Shown here: in pieces, positions 1-10,410 of the stretch
How positions within the stretch are numbered: position 1 is the stretch's first letter
Layout: each line of letters opens with the position of its first letter
Source: Roseomonas mucosa ATCC BAA-692
GTDB lineage: Bacteria; Pseudomonadota; Alphaproteobacteria; Acetobacterales; Acetobacteraceae
Direction: 5' to 3'
Assembly: GCF_000622225.1 (NCBI RefSeq)
Contig: NZ_JHWD01000011.1
Coordinates: forward strand, 64,895-128,894
DNA: 64,000 nt
Notes under the pieces: generated by a model
What the model saw: the letters and a program-made list of their open reading frames with translations, nothing else
Told to the model about the DNA's origin: nothing
The model's database searches: none
Position numbers and translations under genes: made by a program

Positions 1-451
1 TGCCCACCCCGTCCGCCACCACCTGCGGCAGCTCGGCCTCCATCACCGCCGGCGTCGGGTCGGTGATCACCTGGTGGAAGCCATGGTCGATCATGCCGCG
101 CGCCGCCCGTTCCCGGTTCGCGCGGTGCTGCGCCAGGATGCCGCCGCCCTTGAACTGCGGCGTGAAGCAGACCAGCGTCGTGGTGCCGCCCGCGAAGGCC
201 GAGTGGCTGGCGGTGGTGAAACTCTCCTCGTGGATGCTGCCGTCGGATTGCGGCTCCTCGATATGGCAGTGCGTGTCCACCCCGCCCGGCAGCACCAGCA
301 GCCCGTCCGCCTCGACGACCGCCGCCCCCTCCGTGGACAGGTCCTCCCCGACCGCCGCGATCCGCCCGGCCCGCACGCCCACGTCGCAGCGCCGCGCCTC
401 TCCCCCGGCCGCGACCATGCCGCCCCGGACCACCAGCTCGTATCCCGTCAT
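1..451 (-). CDS. Dihydropyrimidinase/D-hydantoinase-type amidohydrolase, N-terminal part (runs off the window)
   Basis: The reverse strand from the ATG at 451 is open to the window edge, giving about 150 residues of a cyclic amidohydrolase. The start MTGYELVVRGG and the metal-site motif GVDTHCHIEEP, followed by the SFTTASHSAFAGGTTT stretch, are typical of the hydantoinase/dihydropyrimidinase/dihydroorotase superfamily, zinc enzymes that open cyclic ureide or imide rings. The carboxylated lysine and later histidines lie outside the window, so the exact substrate cannot be set. It is co-directional with the creatininase-family gene and peptide importer upstream of it, but a 250-base repeat-rich gap separates them, so shared transcription is uncertain. 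Confidence 0.85.
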   Translation of the reverse strand, partial: MTGYELVVRGGMVAAGGEARRCDVGVRAGRIAAVGEDLSTEGAAVVEADGLLVLPGGVDTHCHIEEPQSDGSIHEESFTTASHSAFAGGTTTLVCFTPQFKGGGILAQHRANRERAARGMIDHGFHQVITDPTPAVMEAELPQVVADGVG

Positions 452-482
452 CGTTCCTCTGCCTTGGATTGGGCCTGGGAAC

Positions 483-691
483 CGGGAGGCTCTGCCTCCC
501 GGACCCTCCGCTCAGGGGCATAGTATGCCCCCGAGACCCCGCCATGAGCGCTCCGCGAGGAGGGGCTCCGACCACCGTTGCGCCAACTGGCGACCGACCG
601 GCCATCACCCCTCCTCGCGGAGCGCTCACAGGGTTCCAAGGGACCAATGTCCCTTGGCGGGTGGGTTCCAGGGAGGGCAGAGCCCTCCCTG
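483..691. repeat. Cluster of palindromes between creatininase gene and amidohydrolase
   Basis: This gap has three nested inverted structures. A 21-base perfect inverted repeat has arms at 545-565 and 608-628 (TGAGCGCTCCGCGAGGAGG and its complement). It is flanked by short hairpins at about 483-499 (GGGAGGCTCTGCCTCCC) and 671-691 (AGGGAGGGCAGAGCCCTCC). The two small hairpins resemble the GGAGAGGC-N3-GCCTCTCC modules of the large repeats elsewhere in the window. The position just after the creatininase stop suggests a role at an mRNA 3' end, but that is inference. No gene is seen here. Confidence 0.7.
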
Positions 692-703
692 GCCCCGGCC
701 CGA

Positions 704-1528
704 TCAGGCCGGAACGCGGGAGGCGAAGTGGACGGCGAAGCGGGCGACGATGTCGGTCAGCTTCTCGGACAGGGCGGCGCCGGTCTCGGCGGAGGAGAGG
801 TTCGGATCACCCTTGGCGACGCCGTCGTGATAGACCTCGTCGTAGGCGTTGGGCATGCCGATCTCGGCGCCGTCGAAGCTGGCGGTGCCCAGGCCGGTGA
901 AAGGCAGGCCCAGGACGCTGTCGCTCTTCAGCGGCGCGGCGGCGGGGACCATGTCCTGACGGATCAGCTCCGGGAAAAGGTGCAGGCCGATGCTGGTCAG
1001 CGGGTCGGCGCCATGGCCGGAGACCGCCCTGGCCTTCTCCGCGCCGATGAGGCCGGGAAGCAGCCCGTAGCCGATGCGCCAGAGGTAGAGGCTCGGCAGG
1101 ATGGTCCTGTCCTTCTCGTAGAGGCGGCGCGCCACCTCGGCGATCGGGCCGACATTGCCGCCATGGCCGTTGATCACGACGATCCGCGTCAGCCCGTTGC
1201 GGTGTAGGCTCTCCACCATGTCGGTGATCACGCTGGTCAGCGTCGCCTGGGTGATGGCGATGCCGCCGATCATCGGCGCGAACCAGTCGGCACCGCCAAA
1301 GGGCAGGACCGGGGCGACATAGGTGGGCGTGCCGAGCTCGGTGGCGCGGAGTGCGGCGAGTTCCGCGATCTTCTCGGCCAGGAGGTAGTCGCCCATCGGG
1401 GCATGCGGCCCCTGGTCCTCGTGGCTGCCCATGGGCAGCAGGATGACCGGATTCTTCGCATAGGCCTCTCGCCCCTCGCCGCCGGTCAGCGTGCCCATAT
1501 GCACCTTGGGCGTCGTCTTGGTGGCCAC
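704..1528 (-). CDS. Creatininase-family amidohydrolase
   Basis: About 274 residues with the creatininase/creatinine-amidohydrolase fold signature: LLPMGSHEDQGPHAPMGDY near the N-terminus (metal-binding E, H and D), then VINGHGGN and VSGHGADPLTS. Family members are Zn/Mn-dependent hydrolases of cyclic or linear amides, including creatinine, MftE peptides and formamidopyrimidines. I take the GTG at 1528 as start because AGGAG lies 9 bases upstream. The open frame extends much further but only as antisense-like sequence. It is the last gene after the dppABCDF-like set on the same strand, so it may act on the imported compound. A 32-base palindrome lies between it and the ATPase gene. The substrate is unknown. 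Confidence 0.85.
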   Translation of the reverse strand: MATKTTPKVHMGTLTGGEGREAYAKNPVILLPMGSHEDQGPHAPMGDYLLAEKIAELAALRATELGTPTYVAPVLPFGGADWFAPMIGGIAITQATLTSVITDMVESLHRNGLTRIVVINGHGGNVGPIAEVARRLYEKDRTILPSLYLWRIGYGLLPGLIGAEKARAVSGHGADPLTSIGLHLFPELIRQDMVPAAAPLKSDSVLGLPFTGLGTASFDGAEIGMPNAYDEVYHDGVAKGDPNLSSAETGAALSEKLTDIVARFAVHFASRVPA

Positions 1529-1563
1529 TCTCACGCACTCCTGGACAGTTCTGACTAGGGATG

Positions 1564-1595
1564 GACGGCGCCCCGGCGCGCGCCGGGGCGCCGTC
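1564..1595 (-). terminator. 32-base perfect palindrome between the last ATPase gene and the creatininase gene
   Basis: GACGGCGCCCCGGCGC followed directly by its complement forms a 16-bp-arm perfect palindrome that overlaps the stop codon of the upstream ATPase gene (stop at 1594-1596). It can form a very stable hairpin in the operon transcript. There is no T-run after it, so it may act as a 3' stabiliser or partial attenuator rather than a classic intrinsic terminator. Confidence 0.5.
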
Positions 1596-2573
1596 AGGCG
1601 AGCGCCTCGGCCCGGATGCAGGCCACCGCCTGTCCTGGTGAGCCAAAGGGCCGCAGCGCCGGCACGTCGCCCGCGCAGGCCGCGACCGCATGGGCGCAGC
1701 GGGTGCGGAAGACGCAGCCGGAAGGGGGGCTGGAGGGGCTGGGCGGGTCGCCAGCCAGCAGGATGCGCTTGACCCGGTGCTTCGGGTCGAGGCGCGGCGT
1801 GGCCGAGAGCAGGGCGCGTGTATAGGGGTGCGCCGGGCGGCTGAAGACGGCCCCGGCCGGCCCCTCCTCCATGACGCGGCCGAGATACATCACCATCACC
1901 CGGTCGCAGAGATGCCGCACCACGGGCAGGTCGTGGCTGATGAAGAGCATCGCCAGGCCGAGGTCGCGCCGCAGGTCGGAGAGAAGCTGCACCACCTGCG
2001 CCTGGATGGAGACGTCCAGCGCGCTCACCGGCTCGTCGGCCACCAGGAAATCGGGCTTCGTGGCCAGGGCGCGGGCGATGCCGATGCGCTGGCGCTGGCC
2101 GCCGGAGAACTCGTGTGGGAAGCGCTGCGCATGGGCGGGGTCGAGGCCGACGCGGGCCAGCAGCTCGCCCACGCGCTGCGCCTGCTCCGCGCCGGAGGCG
2201 AGGCCGTGGATGTCCATCCCGTCCGCGATCTGCGGGCCGATGCGGCGGCGCGGATCGAGGCTGGAAAAGGGGTCCTGGAAGACGATCTGCATGCGCCGGC
2301 GCAGGCGCCGCCATTCTGCGCGGGAGATGCCCTCCATCTCCTTGCCGTCGAAGCGCAGGCTGCCGGAGGTGGCGGGCAGCAGGCCCAGCATCATGCGGCC
2401 GAGCGTGCTCTTGCCGGAGCCGCTCTCCCCCACCACGCCCAGCGCCTCGCCGCGCGCGATCCGAGCATGGATCTGGCGCACCGCCTGCACCGGCCTGCCG
2501 CGGCGGAAGACGCCCTTGGCGGGAAAGGTCTTGGAAAGGGAGTCGGCCTCGACCAGCGGAAGGGACGCTTGGC

Positions 2574-2577
<4 letters not shown>
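1594..2577 (-). CDS. Peptide-type ABC transporter ATPase (OppF/DppF family)
   Basis: This 327-residue nucleotide-binding subunit powers import of oligopeptides or similar small solutes. Walker A is GESGSGKST (about residue 51), the Q-loop region is VFQDPFSSLDP, the signature is FSGGQRQRIGIARAL and Walker B is FLVADEPVSALD. The C-terminal oligopeptide_HPY domain carries a CVFRTRCAHAVAAC motif near residue 280, typical of OppD/OppF and linked to an iron-sulfur cluster in some homologues. The ATG at 2577 overlaps the stop of the permease-ATPase fusion gene by 4 bases, indicating translational coupling. It pairs with the ATPase half of that fusion to form the heterodimeric motor. Confidence 0.93.
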
Positions 2578-4424
<1,847 letters not shown>

Positions 4425-4426
4425 GG

Positions 4427-5377
4427 TCAGGCCGTCCGGATGCGGGGGTCGAGGGCGGCGTAGAGCAGGTCGGTCAGCAGGTTGATCAGCAGGAACAGCG
4501 CCGAGATCACCAGCATGATGCCGACCACCATGGGATAGTCCCGCGCCTCCACCGCGCGCAGCAGCGGCGTGGAAAGGCCGGGCCAGTTGAAGACGTATTC
4601 CACCAGCACCGTGCCGCCGAGCAGCGAGCCCATGTGCAGCGCCAGCACGGTCAGCACCGGGGTCAGCGCGTTGCGCACCACGTGGCGTACCAGGATGCGG
4701 CGGGGGCCGAGGCCCTTGGCACGGGCGGTGCGGACGAAATCCTTGCTCAGCGCGTCGAGCACCGAGGCGCGGGTCATGCGGAAGACCACGGCGGCCAGTC
4801 CCTTGCCGATGGCGATGGCCGGCAGGGTGAGCAGGATGAGGTGCTGGCCAGGACTCTGCGCGAAGGGCACGTAGCCGCCCGCCGGCATGATCCGCAGCAT
4901 CTGCGCGAAGACCAGCACCAGCAGCGTGCCGACCACGAAGACCGGCAGCGCCAGCAGGAAGGCGGCGATGCCGGAGGCGATGCGGTCGAAGGCGCCGCCC
5001 CGGTGCAGCGCCGCCCAGGTGCCGGCGGGCATGCCGAAGACGACGGCGAGCAGCGTGCCGGCGAGGATCAGCTCCAGCGTGCGCGGCAGGCGCAGCGCGA
5101 TCTCCTGCGCCACCGGGTAGTCATCGACCAGGGAGGAACCCAGGTCGCCGCGCAGCAGCCCGGCGAGGAAGCTGCCGTACTGCGTCATCAGCGGCAGGTC
5201 GAGGCCCAGCCGCTCGCGCAGCTCCGCCACCGCCGCCGGATCGGGCGAGACGCCGCCGGTGGAAAGCAGCAGCTCCGCCGGATCGCCCGGCACGAGGTGC
5301 AGGGCCATGAAGACGATGCTGGCCACCACCCAGACCAGGGCGAGGGAGATGCCGACGCGACGGAGGATCCAAAGCAT
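4427..5377 (-). CDS. Peptide-type ABC transporter permease (DppB family)
   Basis: This 316-residue integral membrane subunit starts MLWILRRVGISLALVWVVAS and has six predicted membrane segments. The family features VPGDPAEL in the first periplasmic loop and the cytoplasmic EAA-type loop FVRTARAKGLGPRRILVRHV are visible. With the DppC part of the fusion protein it should form the membrane channel of the importer. The start ATG overlaps the stop of the binding-protein gene by one base (TGATG). A much longer open frame upstream is a shadow of the binding-protein gene. Confidence 0.93.
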   Translation of the reverse strand: MLWILRRVGISLALVWVVASIVFMALHLVPGDPAELLLSTGGVSPDPAAVAELRERLGLDLPLMTQYGSFLAGLLRGDLGSSLVDDYPVAQEIALRLPRTLELILAGTLLAVVFGMPAGTWAALHRGGAFDRIASGIAAFLLALPVFVVGTLLVLVFAQMLRIMPAGGYVPFAQSPGQHLILLTLPAIAIGKGLAAVVFRMTRASVLDALSKDFVRTARAKGLGPRRILVRHVVRNALTPVLTVLALHMGSLLGGTVLVEYVFNWPGLSTPLLRAVEARDYPMVVGIMLVISALFLLINLLTDLLYAALDPRIRTA

Positions 5378-6927
5378 CAGCCGAAGCTCACCTCTTCCAG
5401 CGTTGCGCCGGAGAGCAGGGTGAGCGCGCCGGGCAGGTTGGTGAAGCCCTGGACGTCCTTGTCCATCGCGTAGCCCTGGGCGCGCCAGGCGAGGCCGACC
5501 AGCGGCACCTCCTCCAGCGCCGCGCGCTGCATCTCCTTGTAGATCTCGGCCCGCCTGGCCTGGTCGAACTCGGCCCGGCCGCGCGCCAGCCCCTCCACCG
5601 TGCGCGGCGCCTTGAGCATGTAGGAGCGGCCATGGGTGGGCGAGAGCGAGGTGTCCATCACCACGGACAGCCCGTCCGGATCGTTGCTGTCGGTGGATAC
5701 GCCATGGATGGCGATCTCGTACTGGCCGCGCATGCCCTGGGCAACGCGGGTGGACCAGTCGGGCAGGCGCAGCTCGCACTGGATACCGACGGCGGCGAGA
5801 TGCTGCTGCACCACCTCCGCCGTGTCCTTGTGCATGCCGTACTGCGCCGTGGAGAGCAGCGTGGACTGGAAGCCGTCCGGCACGCCCGCCTCGGCCAGCA
5901 GCGCCCTGGAACGCGCCGGGTCGTAGTTCCAGCCATGGGCCAGCGTCTCGTCGTACCAGGGCGTACCCTCGGCGATCGGCACGCCCTCCAGCACCTTGCC
6001 GCGGCCAAAGAAAGCTGCCTTCACGATGTCCTCGCGCCGCACGGCATGGGCCACGGCGCGGCGCACGCGGGGATCGGCGAAGGGGCCCTTGGCGCCGTTG
6101 AACAGGATGTCCATGAAGGGGCCATACTGCGTCTGCATCTTCAGGCGCGGATCGCCCTCGATGGCGCTCATCGACTGCCAGGGCACGTATTCGATCAGGT
6201 CCACGTCGCCCGACTGCAGCGCCGCGACACGCAGATTCTCGTCCGCATAGACGGTGAGCTTCACGCCCTTGAGCTTCGGGAAACCCTGGCGCGGGTACTT
6301 GTCGAAGGGCACGAGGTCGATGGAGGTGCCGCGCTCCTGCCCCGCGATGCGGAAAGGCCCGGCGCCGACCGGCTCGCTGGCGGAGGATTTCCGCCAGACG
6401 ATCGCCATGTTGTAGTTGCTGAACCAGATCGGGACGGTGGCGATGGGCTCCTTGGTATAGAGCTTCAGCGTCTTCGCGTCCGGCGTCTCGATGCGCGTCA
6501 CCTGCTGGAACTGCGCGCGCATGTAGGCGGTGGATTTCTCGCCCGCGATCTGCTCGATCGTCCACTTGACGTCCTCCGCCGTCACCGGTTCGCCATTCTG
6601 GAAGATCGCGTCCCGGCGCAGGTGGAAAACCCAGGCGCCGTCCTCATGCGCCCAGGATTCCGCCAGCTCGCCGCGCAGCCCGCCCTTGTCGTCGAAGGAG
6701 ATCAGGCGGCGGTGCACCAGCATCTTCACCGTGCCGGCGGAGGCGCCGGCGCTCGCCCAGGGCTGCAGGTTCGGCGGAAAGGTGGACAGGCCGAAACGGA
6801 GGATGCCGCTGGCCGCCTGGGCGTGGGCCGGGCGCCCGAGGAAGGACAGCGCGCCGCCCGCGGCCAGCGAGGCCAGGGCAGGCGCCGCGAGGCTGCGGGC
6901 CAGAAGGGCACGGCGGGTGGTCGTCAT
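5377..6927 (-). CDS. Periplasmic solute-binding protein, peptide/nickel family 5
   Basis: This 516-residue SBP_bac_5 protein captures the substrate for the importer encoded just downstream. The N-terminus MTTTRRALLARSLAAPALAS and the AHAQAASG cleavage region form a probable twin-arginine signal. The mature part has the family pattern ISFDDKGGLRGELAESW, FHLRRDAIFQNGEPVTAEDV and DVDLIEYVPW. The ATG at 6927 is chosen because the signal peptide begins there; upstream codons of the open frame do not look like protein. First gene of the five-gene set with permeases, ATPases and creatininase. The ligand is unknown; dipeptides, opines or cyclic amides are possible. Confidence 0.92.
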   Translation of the reverse strand: MTTTRRALLARSLAAPALASLAAGGALSFLGRPAHAQAASGILRFGLSTFPPNLQPWASAGASAGTVKMLVHRRLISFDDKGGLRGELAESWAHEDGAWVFHLRRDAIFQNGEPVTAEDVKWTIEQIAGEKSTAYMRAQFQQVTRIETPDAKTLKLYTKEPIATVPIWFSNYNMAIVWRKSSASEPVGAGPFRIAGQERGTSIDLVPFDKYPRQGFPKLKGVKLTVYADENLRVAALQSGDVDLIEYVPWQSMSAIEGDPRLKMQTQYGPFMDILFNGAKGPFADPRVRRAVAHAVRREDIVKAAFFGRGKVLEGVPIAEGTPWYDETLAHGWNYDPARSRALLAEAGVPDGFQSTLLSTAQYGMHKDTAEVVQQHLAAVGIQCELRLPDWSTRVAQGMRGQYEIAIHGVSTDSNDPDGLSVVMDTSLSPTHGRSYMLKAPRTVEGLARGRAEFDQARRAEIYKEMQRAALEEVPLVGLAWRAQGYAMDKDVQGFTNLPGALTLLSGATLEEVSFG

Positions 6928-7241
6928 CGGCAGGCCTCCGTCTCGGGCTGTCGAGGCAGACCCCATCGCGCGGACCGGCGGGCCGGGCGGCGGGCGATCC
7001 TCCCCCGCGCATGCTCGGCCCGATCGCAGCGCAACAGCAACCCCGGCAGCGTGGGGAGCGGGAGCAATCACCGTGCCATGGCAGTTTCGCGGGTGATGTC
7101 GGCCGGCGCGTTGCCGGCCTGCCCGGGAATGAGGCAGGGCCGGCGGGAAAGCCCGTCCGGCTGGCGGCACCCTGTCGCGGGACAGGCGCCACCTCCCCCG
7201 CCATCCGGGGCCGCGCTCCGCCTGTCCGGTCCGGCCTTGCG
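6928..7241 (-). promoter_or_regulatory. Intergenic region upstream of the peptide-transporter operon
   Basis: The 314 bases separate the start of the binding-protein gene from the end of the HtpX-like gene on the same strand. I see no convincing gene, riboswitch or standard promoter hexamers. Only short palindromes such as TGCCATGGCA near 7074 and GCCGGC repeats near 7101-7120 stand out. The operon promoter must lie here if it is not driven from further upstream. Confidence 0.3.
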
Positions 7242-8192
7242 CTATCCCCAGGGCCCCCGGCGACGCCCGGCGGTCGGCGGCACCGAGCCGCCGCTCCAGG
7301 GACCGCGTGGCGCGGTGCCGCCCCGGATGCCGCCCACCGGGGGCGCGGCCGTGGCGCCATTGCCCAACAGGGCGCGGACCCGGTTCTCGGTGCTGGGATG
7401 GGTGGAGAAGAGGTTGTCCATCCCCTGCCCCGAGAGCGGGTTGACGATGAAGAGGGGCGCGCTTTCGGGATGCGCCTCGGCGGAGCGGTTGAGGATGGCG
7501 TGGCGGGCGCCTTCCAGCCGCATCAGGGCGCTGGCCAGGCCCTGCGGCCCACCGGCGATCCGGGCGCCGAGACGGTCGGCCTCGTATTCCCGGGCGCGGC
7601 TGATGGCCATCTGCACCAGCATGGCCATCAGCGGGGCCGCCACGATCATCACCAGCACGCCAAGGAAGCCCAGCGGGTTGCGGTTGTCCCGCCCGCCCCC
7701 GAGCAGCCCGCCGAAATGCGCCAGGAAGCCGATGGCGCCGGCGAGGCAGGCGGTGACGGTCATGATCAGCGTGTCGCGATTGCGGATATGTGCCAGCTCA
7801 TGCGCCACCACCCCGGCCACCTCCTCCTCCGGCATCATCTCCAGCAGGCCGGAGGTGACGGCGACCGCGGCGTTCCGCGGGTCGCGGCCGGTGGCGAAGG
7901 CGTTGGGCTGGGCCTCGTGGATCAGATAGAGGGCGGGCATGGGCAGGCCGGCGCGGCCGGCCAGTTCCTGCACCATGGCATGAAGGCGAGGCGCAGCGCC
8001 CGGACCGATGGGCTGGGCGTTGTGCATGCGGAGCACGGCCCGGTCGCTGTTCCACCAGGCCCAGAGGTTCATGCCGCCGGCCATGAGCAGGGCGATCACC
8101 ATCCCCTGCCTGCCGCCCAGCAGGAAGCCCACCCCGGCGAAGAGGGCCATCAGCCCCGCCAGAAGGACCGTCGTCCGCAGTGTCCCGTTCAT
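7242..8192 (-). CDS. htpX: HtpX-like membrane zinc metalloprotease (M48 family)
   Basis: This 316-residue peptidase starts with two membrane segments (residues about 5-50) followed by the catalytic motif VVAHELAHIRNRD (HExxH zinc ligands and catalytic Glu). Two further hydrophobic stretches follow, then the third zinc-ligand region REYEADRLGA. HtpX acts in the inner membrane in quality control of damaged membrane proteins. The ATG at 8192 is chosen because homology starts at MNGTLRTTVLLAG. The C-terminus is Gly/Pro/Arg-rich and longer than the core. It is divergent from the SdhAF4-like gene, with 42 bases between the starts. Confidence 0.9.
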   Translation of the reverse strand: MNGTLRTTVLLAGLMALFAGVGFLLGGRQGMVIALLMAGGMNLWAWWNSDRAVLRMHNAQPIGPGAAPRLHAMVQELAGRAGLPMPALYLIHEAQPNAFATGRDPRNAAVAVTSGLLEMMPEEEVAGVVAHELAHIRNRDTLIMTVTACLAGAIGFLAHFGGLLGGGRDNRNPLGFLGVLVMIVAAPLMAMLVQMAISRAREYEADRLGARIAGGPQGLASALMRLEGARHAILNRSAEAHPESAPLFIVNPLSGQGMDNLFSTHPSTENRVRALLGNGATAAPPVGGIRGGTAPRGPWSGGSVPPTAGRRRGPWG

Positions 8193-8234
8193 CGGGTATT
8201 TCTCCCGGCTCTGTCCCGCCTCATATGGGGGATC

Positions 8235-8435
8235 ATGAGCGAGAAACCCGCCTCCCCCACGAATGTCCCACGGAAGCAGGACGACCCGGCGCCGGCCGCC
8301 GCGCCCGATGGCCCCCCGCCCGATGGCGGGAAGCAGGAGGAGCGCGCCCTGCCGCCCGAGATCGGCGGGCCGACCGGTCCTGAGCCGACCCGCTACGGCG
8401 ACTGGGAGCGCAAGGGCCGGGTCAGCGATTTCTGA
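8235..8435 (+). CDS. DUF1674 / SdhAF4-like succinate dehydrogenase assembly factor
   Basis: This 66-residue protein ends in EIGGPTGPEPTRYGDWERK and GRVSDF, the diagnostic C-terminal block of the DUF1674 (SdhAF4) family. In mitochondria and alphaproteobacteria the family protects and helps assemble the flavinylated succinate dehydrogenase subunit. The N-terminal 38 residues are Pro/Ala-rich and probably disordered. The ATG at 8235 gives the whole family length; no strong SD is seen. It is divergent from htpX, and no sdh genes lie nearby. Confidence 0.88.
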   Translation: MSEKPASPTNVPRKQDDPAPAAAPDGPPPDGGKQEERALPPEIGGPTGPEPTRYGDWERKGRVSDF

Positions 8436-8742
8436 GCCACGCCCGAAGGGGTGAACAGGCCACGAACCGCAGCCGGGCTTCCTGGAACGGGAGCCACAAG
8501 ATCTAGAAGGATCTCCGAGTCGTCGATGGCGCTTCGGAGACAGGCGCCGAATCGGGCCATCCGACTGTTTTCCGCCGGTTTCCTGTCCCGATGTTCTTTT
8601 TTCGTTCCTGGACCGAATCGCGAATGCGCTTGGAAACGGGTGGTGCGGCACGGCTGCCACACCACCATGTCGCCCTCCGGGTGCCGTCCTGCCCGGCCGC
8701 AAGGGCGACGGCCGGCCGGGAGCCGGACGCCGCCACCCGCTC
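8436..8742. other. Intergenic region between convergent SdhAF4-like and metQ genes
   Basis: The 307 bases lie between the ends of two convergent genes. A lower-GC stretch at about 8570-8630 contains a T-run (TTCTTTTTTCG), and GC-rich short repeats (GGCCGGCCGGGAGCCGG) lie near 8712. I cannot define a clear terminator stem next to the T-run and see no credible gene. Confidence 0.3.
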
Positions 8743-9555
8743 TCAGGCGCCGACGATCACCGCGCCGCCGAACTTCTCCTCGACGAAGCGCTTGATTTCC
8801 GGCGCGGCGTAGCCGGAGGCGAGCTTCCTGGCCCAGGCGGCACCGGCATCCTGGCGCCGCACCACGACGAGGCAGGTATAGACGCTTTCGGCGCCCTCCT
8901 TCACCAGCCCGTCCTTCAGCGGGTTCAGCCCGGCGGGAACGGCGTAGTTGCCGGTGATGGCGGCGGCGTCCACATCGTCGAGGGAGCGGGCGATCTGCGC
9001 CGCCTCCAGCTCCACGAAGCGCAGGCGCTTCGGGTTCTCCACCACATCCGCCACGGTGGCGCGAAAGTCCACGCCGGGGGCCAGCTTGATGGCGCCGCCC
9101 TGGGCCAGCAGCAGCAGGGCGCGGCCGCCATTGGTCGGGTCGTTGGGGATGGCCACGCGCCCACCCTGCGGCAGGTCGGCGAGCGACTTCAGCTTGCGGC
9201 TGAACACCGCCATCACGGTCAGCACGGTCTTGCCCACCGGCACGAAGTCGTAGCCGCGCTGCGCCTTCTGCGCGTCGAGGAAGGGCTGGTGCTGATAGGT
9301 GTTGGCGTCGATATCGCCGCCCGCCAGGGCCACGTTCGGCTGGATGAAGTCGCCGAACTCGGTGATCCGCACCACGAAGTTGTCGCGGGCCAGAACGTCG
9401 CGCACCTGCTCCAGCACCTGGGCGTGGACACCGCTGGTGACGCCGACGCGGCAGGGCCGGGCCGCCGTGCCGATCCCCGCGGCGTCCTGCGCCCGCAGGA
9501 TGCCGGGAAGGAAGAGCCCGCCGGCCGTGGCCAGCAGGAGGGGGCGCCGATTCAT
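8743..9555 (-). CDS. metQ: Methionine ABC transporter binding protein, copy 1 (MetQ/NlpA family)
   Basis: 270 residues of the NlpA/MetQ family, which delivers D/L-methionine to MetNI. Family blocks: GVTSGVHAQVLEQVRDVLA at the mature N-terminus, NTYQHQPFLDAQK, and PNDPTNGGRALLLLAQGG. The start is ATG 9555 with GAGGAG 7 bases upstream. The signal peptide MNRRPLLLATAGGLFLPGIL has no lipobox cysteine, unlike many NlpA lipoproteins, so the protein is probably soluble in the periplasm. It is the last of three tandem metQ genes, 10 bases after the second. Confidence 0.92.
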   Translation of the reverse strand: MNRRPLLLATAGGLFLPGILRAQDAAGIGTAARPCRVGVTSGVHAQVLEQVRDVLARDNFVVRITEFGDFIQPNVALAGGDIDANTYQHQPFLDAQKAQRGYDFVPVGKTVLTVMAVFSRKLKSLADLPQGGRVAIPNDPTNGGRALLLLAQGGAIKLAPGVDFRATVADVVENPKRLRFVELEAAQIARSLDDVDAAAITGNYAVPAGLNPLKDGLVKEGAESVYTCLVVVRRQDAGAAWARKLASGYAAPEIKRFVEEKFGGAVIVGA

Positions 9556-9565
9556 GGGATGCTCC

Positions 9566-10399
9566 TCAGAAGGCCGGCACGACATTGCCGTGGAAGGTAT
9601 CGCGCACGAAGGCGCGGATCTCGTCGCGGTGATAGGCGGCCACCAGCCGCTTCACCCAGGGGGTGTCCCGGTCGGCCTCGCGCACCACGAGGATGTTGGC
9701 ATAGGGGCTGTCCGCATCCTCGCGAAGCAGCGCGTCCTTCGCCGGGTCCAGCCCGGCGATAAGGGCGTAGTCGGTGATCACCACCGCCGCATCCACGTCG
9801 CCCAGCGCGCGCGGCATCTGCGCCGCCTCCAGTTCCACGATGCGCAGGCGCTTCGGGTTTTCCGCGATATCCGCCACGGTGGCGCGGAAATCGGCGCCCG
9901 GTGCCAGACGGATCAGCCCGGCCTTGGCCAGCAGCAGCAGGGCCCGGCCGCCATTGGACGGGTCGTTGGGGATGGCCACGCGCCCGCCCTGCGGCAGGTC
10001 GGACAGGGCCTTGTACTTCGGCGCATAGATGCCGAGCGGAAAGACCAGCGTCCTGGCCACCGCGGCGAGCTTGTAGCCGCGGTCCCGGATCTGCTGCTCC
10101 AGGAAGGGGCGGTGCTGGTAGGAGTTGCTGTCGAGGTCGCCCGAGGCCAGAGCCGCATTGGGCTGGATGAAGTCGGTGAACTCGACCAGGCGCAGCACGA
10201 ACCCGTCCCTGGCGGCGAGCTCGCGCACCTTCTCCGTCACCTGGGCGTGCGGCCCGGCGGTGACGCCGATGCTGAGCGGACGGGCGGCGCTGCCGATCCC
10301 GGCCGCGCCCTGGCTCCCCGCCTGGGCGCGGAGGATGGCGGGACGGAGGAGCGCACCGCCGGCCAGGAGGCCGGCGGCGAGAAGGGGACGGCGAAGCAT
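9566..10399 (-). CDS. metQ: Methionine ABC transporter binding protein, copy 2 (MetQ/NlpA family)
   Basis: 277 residues, closely related to its two neighbours: GVTAGPHAQVTEKVRELAA, NSYQHRPFLEQQ and PNDPSNGGRALLLLAKAG. The signal peptide MLRRPLLAAGLLAGGALLRP is followed by AILRAQ and has no lipobox Cys. The divergent positions lie in the ligand cleft region (for example VARTLVFPLGIYAPKYKAL against VGKTVLTVMAVFSRKLKSL in copy 1), so the copies may have different ligand preferences. It is transcribed after copy 3 (11-base gap) from the SAM-II controlled operon. Confidence 0.92.
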   Translation of the reverse strand: MLRRPLLAAGLLAGGALLRPAILRAQAGSQGAAGIGSAARPLSIGVTAGPHAQVTEKVRELAARDGFVLRLVEFTDFIQPNAALASGDLDSNSYQHRPFLEQQIRDRGYKLAAVARTLVFPLGIYAPKYKALSDLPQGGRVAIPNDPSNGGRALLLLAKAGLIRLAPGADFRATVADIAENPKRLRIVELEAAQMPRALGDVDAAVVITDYALIAGLDPAKDALLREDADSPYANILVVREADRDTPWVKRLVAAYHRDEIRAFVRDTFHGNVVPAF

Positions 10400-10410
10400 G
10401 GCGCTGCCCC

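Noticed and set aside
4427-6565. 712-codon frame suggesting a binding-protein-permease fusion
   Set aside because: The part before ATG 5377 is an alternative frame of the binding-protein gene, which has its own frame and stop.
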